Assembly (NCBI GenBank): GCA_007130025.1
Contig: SLTF01000357.1
Location: 1-17,421, forward strand
Reading direction: 5' to 3'
Origin: Spirochaetales bacterium
GTDB taxonomy: Bacteria > Spirochaetota > Spirochaetia > DSM-27196 > PWMO01
Length of the DNA stretch: 17,421 nucleotides
Both the position numbers and the translations under genes were made by a program. A model generated the notes under the pieces. It made no database searches, was not told where the DNA came from, and was given only the letters and a program-made list of their open reading frames with translations. Shown piece by piece: positions 13,607 through 17,421 of the stretch. Position 1 is the stretch's first letter. Each line of letters begins with the position of its first letter.

Positions 13607-15733
13607 TCATGACTCGTCGGTTGCCTCTTCCAAATAGTCGTGAAGGGTATCGGCGGTACACGGAATCTGATCGACGTAGCGACCCGTCGCCTGGGTAACG
13701 GCGGCGGCAAATGCAGCCGGAACGCATGCCAGGGGCAGATCACCGAGGCCTCGAGGCTGAGCCTTCTCCGAGTCGCCAAGAAAGTCAATCCAGACCGGAC
13801 AAATTGCCGGCAGGCGCGCGTGTTGATACCGATGGTAATCGGCGCGACTGAGGCCCTGAGCCGGAATGGAGAGTTCTTCAATCCCGGACCACGACAGCGC
13901 GTGAAAGACCCCGCGCTCAAGGACTCGCTTGGCCTGTTCCCGCTGAAGAATGCGCCCCGCGTCTACGGCCAGCCAGACGCCACGAACACGCGCCTCATAC
14001 GAAACCGGACTGACCTCCACTTCCACAACGGCTGCGGCAAATGAGACGGGGCCATACGGCGACCCCTCCAGGGTCTGCGGATTCCACACCACCGAACGAG
14101 CCGGTCGAAACGATCGGGTGATCTCAATGGGCAGTGGTGTCCGAAACCGTTTCTTCTTGATGGCGTTACACGCAGCTTCAATGGTGCGGTGAATGACCGC
14201 GATGTTTCTCGACAGGACCGAAGGCCCCCCGTCGGTGGTGTAGGCCGTATCTGGTTCCTTGAGTTGGATGTCGCCCTCGGCAACATTGAGCAGGGATACC
14301 AGATTCTGTTTCCAGAGCGTACGCATGCTCTCGCCTTCGGTGACCGAACCGCACACCAGCTCTCCGCTTCCATCCTTTTCCAGGCGAACGCGAACTTCCG
14401 ACCCAATCTCCTCTTCGCCACGGCCAAGAAATCCGGAGACCTGGTGGCCGAAGGCGATGCCGATTCCTCGGGGAGGATCGAGCAGATCGCGGAAACTGGC
14501 GCGCCGTTTCTTCTGCAGCTCGAAGGCTGCATGCTTCCGATTGAAGTCACTCTCAACCGCAACCCGTTCCACCAGTCCATTCGCGTCGAGATCGGCTGAG
14601 AGCAAGTCCCCGATCAGGGGTTGGTTTCCCTTGCGGTGCAACTGTTCCTGCTTCCACTGCGGGGGCGCACTCTCGGTGATTTCGGTCAGGCGCGATGCGT
14701 GGGTTTCCACGGCAAACAGGGCGTGCGACGTCCCCAGGCCGCCGCAGGCGTTCAACGGCGGCAGATTGGTGGTCACCGCGCGCACCCGCACTCGACACGC
14801 CGGGACCTGATACTGAAACACCAGCGCGGCAGCAAGTCGCGAAACGATTTCATCCGTGAACAGTGGGTAGGCACCGAGATTCACGGTGGCGACGATGTCC
14901 GATGCAACCGGACTTCCCTCTGCGTCCAGTCCCGTTGTGCAGTCAACCTTGACGGCCATCCCCTTGGGCGAGAACCGGAAGTCCTCCTCCCGGGTATAGA
15001 TCAGCTTCACCGGTTTACCGGTGTGGACCGCGGCCAGCGCGGCGTGGGCGGCAAGAACCGAGGGATACCAGAGTTTTCCATCCAGATGTACGCCCGACTC
15101 AGTGGAACGAACGCGACAGCGCTGCTCCGGGATGCCCAGCATGCGGGCAACCGTTTCGCGCACGTGGTGAGGCCACTGACTCGGCGAAAACACCGTAACG
15201 ATACCCTTGTCGTCGCGGACCGCGTACGCTCCTGCGGGCTCGCTGTACAGGTGATCCTGAATGCCGGTGATGTAATTGCCAACCACCTGTCGCTCGGCAC
15301 TGCGCATGACACGATCCACGTCACCGCGAGAACGCGTGCGCTCGGCCACAACGGAACCGGAGGGGGCGTTCCACGCGTCGGTCACCACCTCCAGGTCACG
15401 ATACCGAATATCGATCTCACCGGCGATCTGAATCAGCCGGGTTGGCGACGGGCCGGTGAGAATGGCGAGCGGCTCGCCGGCATAACGGACGATCTGTTCG
15501 GTCAGCAGGGGAGCGCTGTTGGAAAACAGCCGCACGCGGTTCTCGCCCGGGATGTCACCGGCCCTCAGGCAGGAAATATCGCGAGGGAGATCCGGTACCG
15601 TGAATGCTTCCACCTCGGCGTGAGCGCTGGTGCTGCGGATGGTGAGCCCGTAGAGCATGTTGGGTGCGAACATGTCCGAGAGGAACACCGACTCTGCCTG
15701 CAGCGTCCGTCGAACGGAAAGTGCCTGTGCCAC
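13607..15733 (-). CDS. Divergent molybdopterin-binding large subunit (CoxL/XdhA-like)
   Basis: Large subunit of the xanthine dehydrogenase/aldehyde oxidase superfamily, 708 residues (relatives are about 750-780). The fold is recognisable from IQDHLYSEPAGAYAV (158-172), VRETVARMLGIPEQRCRV (191-208), RGIGIAFGH and FAAAVVEVEVSP. Most cofactor and substrate motifs are altered. GGGFGGK reads ESGVHLDGK (212-220). FRGFGxPQ reads ACGGLGTSH (329-337), losing the substrate-binding arginine. MGQG reads EGES (466-469). The catalytic GEPP glutamate region reads GLGDLP (662-667). It starts with GTG at 15733, 2 nt after the aminotransferase stop. It may be a hydroxylase with unusual chemistry or one that no longer binds the cofactor normally; the substrate is unknown. 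Confidence 0.85.
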   Translation of the reverse strand: MAQALSVRRTLQAESVFLSDMFAPNMLYGLTIRSTSAHAEVEAFTVPDLPRDISCLRAGDIPGENRVRLFSNSAPLLTEQIVRYAGEPLAILTGPSPTRLIQIAGEIDIRYRDLEVVTDAWNAPSGSVVAERTRSRGDVDRVMRSAERQVVGNYITGIQDHLYSEPAGAYAVRDDKGIVTVFSPSQWPHHVRETVARMLGIPEQRCRVRSTESGVHLDGKLWYPSVLAAHAALAAVHTGKPVKLIYTREEDFRFSPKGMAVKVDCTTGLDAEGSPVASDIVATVNLGAYPLFTDEIVSRLAAALVFQYQVPACRVRVRAVTTNLPPLNACGGLGTSHALFAVETHASRLTEITESAPPQWKQEQLHRKGNQPLIGDLLSADLDANGLVERVAVESDFNRKHAAFELQKKRRASFRDLLDPPRGIGIAFGHQVSGFLGRGEEEIGSEVRVRLEKDGSGELVCGSVTEGESMRTLWKQNLVSLLNVAEGDIQLKEPDTAYTTDGGPSVLSRNIAVIHRTIEAACNAIKKKRFRTPLPIEITRSFRPARSVVWNPQTLEGSPYGPVSFAAAVVEVEVSPVSYEARVRGVWLAVDAGRILQREQAKRVLERGVFHALSWSGIEELSIPAQGLSRADYHRYQHARLPAICPVWIDFLGDSEKAQPRGLGDLPLACVPAAFAAAVTQATGRYVDQIPCTADTLHDYLEEATDES

Positions 15734-15735
15734 GG

Positions 15736-16974
15736 CTATCCATCCTGCATCGAAGCCCGGTGCGCGTCAATGACCGCGTCGGAGATTCGTTCGACCATTG
15801 ATTCGTTCAAACCCGAATAGAGCGGCAGGCTGAGCGCTCGGTGATAGGCCGCAAGCGCGTGCGGGAAATCATTGGGCGTGAGGCGGTAGCGGCTGCGATA
15901 GTAGGTCATCAGATGAAGCGGGCGGTAGTGTACCGAGGTTCCGATGCCCAGTTCGGTGAGTCGAGTAATCATCATGTCGCGCTGCGTCGGCGTGGCGCCG
16001 TCTCCCACGGAGAGAATAAAGAGGTGATGGCTGTGACGGGGATCGTCAACGGGGAGCTCTACACCCGCCTGCCCAACGATACCGGCAGCCGTGATCCGAT
16101 CGCGGTATCGCGCTGCAATCCGTGCCCGTGCCTCGCGCAGTTCGGCGCTGCGCGCCAGCTGCACCCGTCCGATGGCCGCCGCGGTATCGGGGAGATTATA
16201 CTTATAGCCTGCCTCGACCACGTCATACTGCCATGAGGGGGTGCTGCTGTGGTATCGGTTCCAGACGTCCCGATCGATACCGTGAAGGCGCATGAGCCGA
16301 ACTCGCTGTGCGGTCTGATCGTCTCGGGTGACCACCATACCGCCTTCGCCTACCGCGATCGGCTTGGTTGCGTAAAACGAGTAGACGCCGATCTCTCCTT
16401 CGGTTCCCACCGGCGGCCCCTCGGGCGGCCACGGCAGAGAGTGAGCCGCATCCTCAACCACCGGTATTCCGTACTGCCGGGCGATCGCGATGATCGCCGT
16501 CATGTCACAGGGGGCCCCCGCGATGTGCACCGCGATCACCGCAGCGACGCGCCCGCGTTGCCTGGCATGCCCGCGTTGCTTGGCGCGCCCGCGGGGTGTC
16601 GCTTCGCGCGTGAGGGTTTCGGCGAGTTGATCGGGGCAGAGGTTTCGGGTGCACGGATCCACGTCCACAAAGAGTGGATCGGCGCCCAGATACCGGATTA
16701 CCTCTGCGGTTGAGGTGAAGGTATAGGGACTCAGCACCACGCGATCGCCGGGGCCAACAGCGAGGGCTTCGAGCGCCAGATGCAGCCCGGATGTCGCGGA
16801 GTTCACCGCCATGGCGTGCGGAACCCCGGCCGCCGCGGCAAACTCGCGCTCGAAGGCCGCCGTCTCCGAAGCGGTGGTTAACCACCCGCTTCGCAGCACC
16901 CGTTGCACCGCTTCGACCTCGGCCTCGGAGATGTCGGGACGTGCGAAGGGGATGAACTCAGTATTCGGGCTCAT
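15736..16974 (-). CDS. DegT/DnrJ/EryC1/StrS-family PLP sugar aminotransferase
   Basis: A PLP-dependent aminotransferase of 412 residues that adds an amino group to a nucleotide-linked 4-keto sugar. The PLP lysine is K204 in YSFYATKPIAVGEGG and the ring aspartate is D175 in VVEDAAH. VHIAGAPCDM and SVHYRPLH are also typical. Residues about 127-142 carry an arginine-rich insertion, RGRAKQRGHARQRGR, where relatives usually read ITPRTKAI. The encoding DNA contains an 18-bp tandem repeat. ATG at 16974 overlaps the upstream dehydratase stop by 17 bp. The partner suggests UDP-4-amino-4,6-dideoxy-GlcNAc synthesis (PglE-like), but the exact sugar cannot be read from sequence alone. Confidence 0.92.
   Translation of the reverse strand: MSPNTEFIPFARPDISEAEVEAVQRVLRSGWLTTASETAAFEREFAAAAGVPHAMAVNSATSGLHLALEALAVGPGDRVVLSPYTFTSTAEVIRYLGADPLFVDVDPCTRNLCPDQLAETLTREATPRGRAKQRGHARQRGRVAAVIAVHIAGAPCDMTAIIAIARQYGIPVVEDAAHSLPWPPEGPPVGTEGEIGVYSFYATKPIAVGEGGMVVTRDDQTAQRVRLMRLHGIDRDVWNRYHSSTPSWQYDVVEAGYKYNLPDTAAAIGRVQLARSAELREARARIAARYRDRITAAGIVGQAGVELPVDDPRHSHHLFILSVGDGATPTQRDMMITRLTELGIGTSVHYRPLHLMTYYRSRYRLTPNDFPHALAAYHRALSLPLYSGLNESMVERISDAVIDAHRASMQDG
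16545..16593 (-). repeat. 18-bp tandem repeat, about 2.5 copies, inside the aminotransferase gene
   Basis: GCCCGCGTTGCCTGGCAT (16551-16568) is followed directly by GCCCGCGTTGCTTGGCGC (16569-16586), identical at 15 of 18 positions. A third partial copy, GCCCGCG, follows at 16587. The repeat is a multiple of three and encodes six-residue units RGRAKQ, RGHARQ and RGRVAA, so copy-number change would keep the frame. Confidence 0.85.
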
Positions 16975-17421
16975 GCTCGGGGATCGTCAATTGAGGAATG
17001 TATCGCGAGAGAATCCCGCGAAGCACGCGTCGGTTCCGGTACCACCCCGGTGCATCGGGGTGGGGGAAACAGACCCGCTCCAGCTCCGCGATGGTCTGCG
17101 CCAGCGCGTCGCGATCGATCTCCGCGCTGCGGATTCGATGAATGCGCGGGAAATCGGTGGGTTCCATCGCTTCGGTCGGGCTGGTGAGCGATTCGCTGAT
17201 CCGCTCGCCCGGTCGAAGTCCGATGTACTGAAACCCGATGTCCTTGCCCGGTTCGTACCCATAAAACCGAACCATCTGCTCGGCGAGGTCCTGAATCAGG
17301 ACCGGTTCACCCATGTCCAGGGCGTAGAGGTCCCCTGCGGTTCCAACTCCGCCCGCCTTCAGGACGAGTGAGGCCGCCTCCGGGATGGTCATGAAGTAGC
17401 GGGTTGCCTCCGGGCTGGTGA
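16958..17421 (-). CDS. Nucleotide-diphosphate-sugar 4,6-dehydratase (CapD/PglF/WbpM type), C-terminal part
   Basis: C-terminal 153 residues of a polysaccharide-biosynthesis dehydratase whose start lies beyond the right edge. TSPEATRYFMTIPEA at the window edge, GTAGDLYALDMGEPV and YIGLRPGERISESL are diagnostic of the SDR-type UDP-GlcNAc C4,6-dehydratase family (PglF, WbpM, CapD). The catalytic and NAD-binding residues are upstream and not visible. The long forms carry N-terminal membrane helices; whether this one does cannot be seen. Its stop overlaps the aminotransferase start by 17 bp. The pair would convert a UDP-HexNAc to the 4-keto-6-deoxy and then the 4-amino sugar for a glycan or glycoprotein. 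Confidence 0.93.
   Translation of the reverse strand, partial: TSPEATRYFMTIPEAASLVLKAGGVGTAGDLYALDMGEPVLIQDLAEQMVRFYGYEPGKDIGFQYIGLRPGERISESLTSPTEAMEPTDFPRIHRIRSAEIDRDALAQTIAELERVCFPHPDAPGWYRNRRVLRGILSRYIPQLTIPEHEPEY

Noticed and set aside
14621..15820. 399-codon open frame antisense to the large hydroxylase subunit
   Set aside because: It is a shadow of the coding strand and shows no domain.
1..17421. CRISPR arrays, tRNA or rRNA genes, insertion sequences, phage or defence genes
   Set aside because: Nothing of the kind was seen; almost all bases are accounted for by conserved housekeeping or metabolic genes.

Overview
The window is a G+C-rich (estimated by eye, not counted), gene-dense chromosomal segment. 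It reads as core genome from a bacterium that is probably a spirochaete. The main clue is a short alanyl-tRNA synthetase that stops just after its editing domain, as I recall for Treponema and Borrelia; a paired small helical protein and TPR protein fits but is weaker support. No RNA gene, CRISPR array, insertion sequence or phage gene was found. No stretch above 300 bases lacks a gene.

Layout: alaS (2-1417, truncated at its 5' end) is the only + strand gene and converges on everything else. Reading the minus strand from the right edge, the order is: (i) a nucleotide-sugar 4,6-dehydratase (truncated) and a DegT-type aminotransferase, overlapping by 17 bp, a typical pair for amino-sugar synthesis; (ii) two bases later, a three-subunit molybdenum-hydroxylase-like enzyme (large subunit, 2Fe-2S subunit, FAD subunit); (iii) dnaE, yggT, recG and rsmD, a tight replication, repair and rRNA-modification operon behind a near-consensus promoter at 12175-12203; (iv) hisZ, hisG and hisB, a translationally coupled histidine operon with its own promoter at 5457-5485; (v) a 123-residue helical protein and a TPR protein behind a possible promoter near 2994.

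How the genes work together: HisZ and the short HisG form the first histidine-pathway enzyme and HisB is a later step. DnaE, RecG and RsmD act in replication, fork rescue and ribosome methylation. The dehydratase and aminotransferase would make a 4-amino-4,6-dideoxy sugar for a surface or flagellar glycan. The molybdenum-hydroxylase-like complex keeps its iron-sulfur and FAD signatures but has lost most of the usual molybdopterin and substrate motifs.

Most worth a second look: the degenerate molybdenum hydroxylase; a perfect 14-bp hairpin inside the end of hisZ; a DnaE whose PHP domain has lost four usual metal ligands; an arginine-rich tandem-repeat insertion in the aminotransferase; and a 68-70-residue super-repeat in the TPR protein. 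Start sites were reassigned for rsmD, yggT, dnaE, hisB, hisG and the FAD subunit from ribosome-binding sites, promoters and family alignment recalled from memory.
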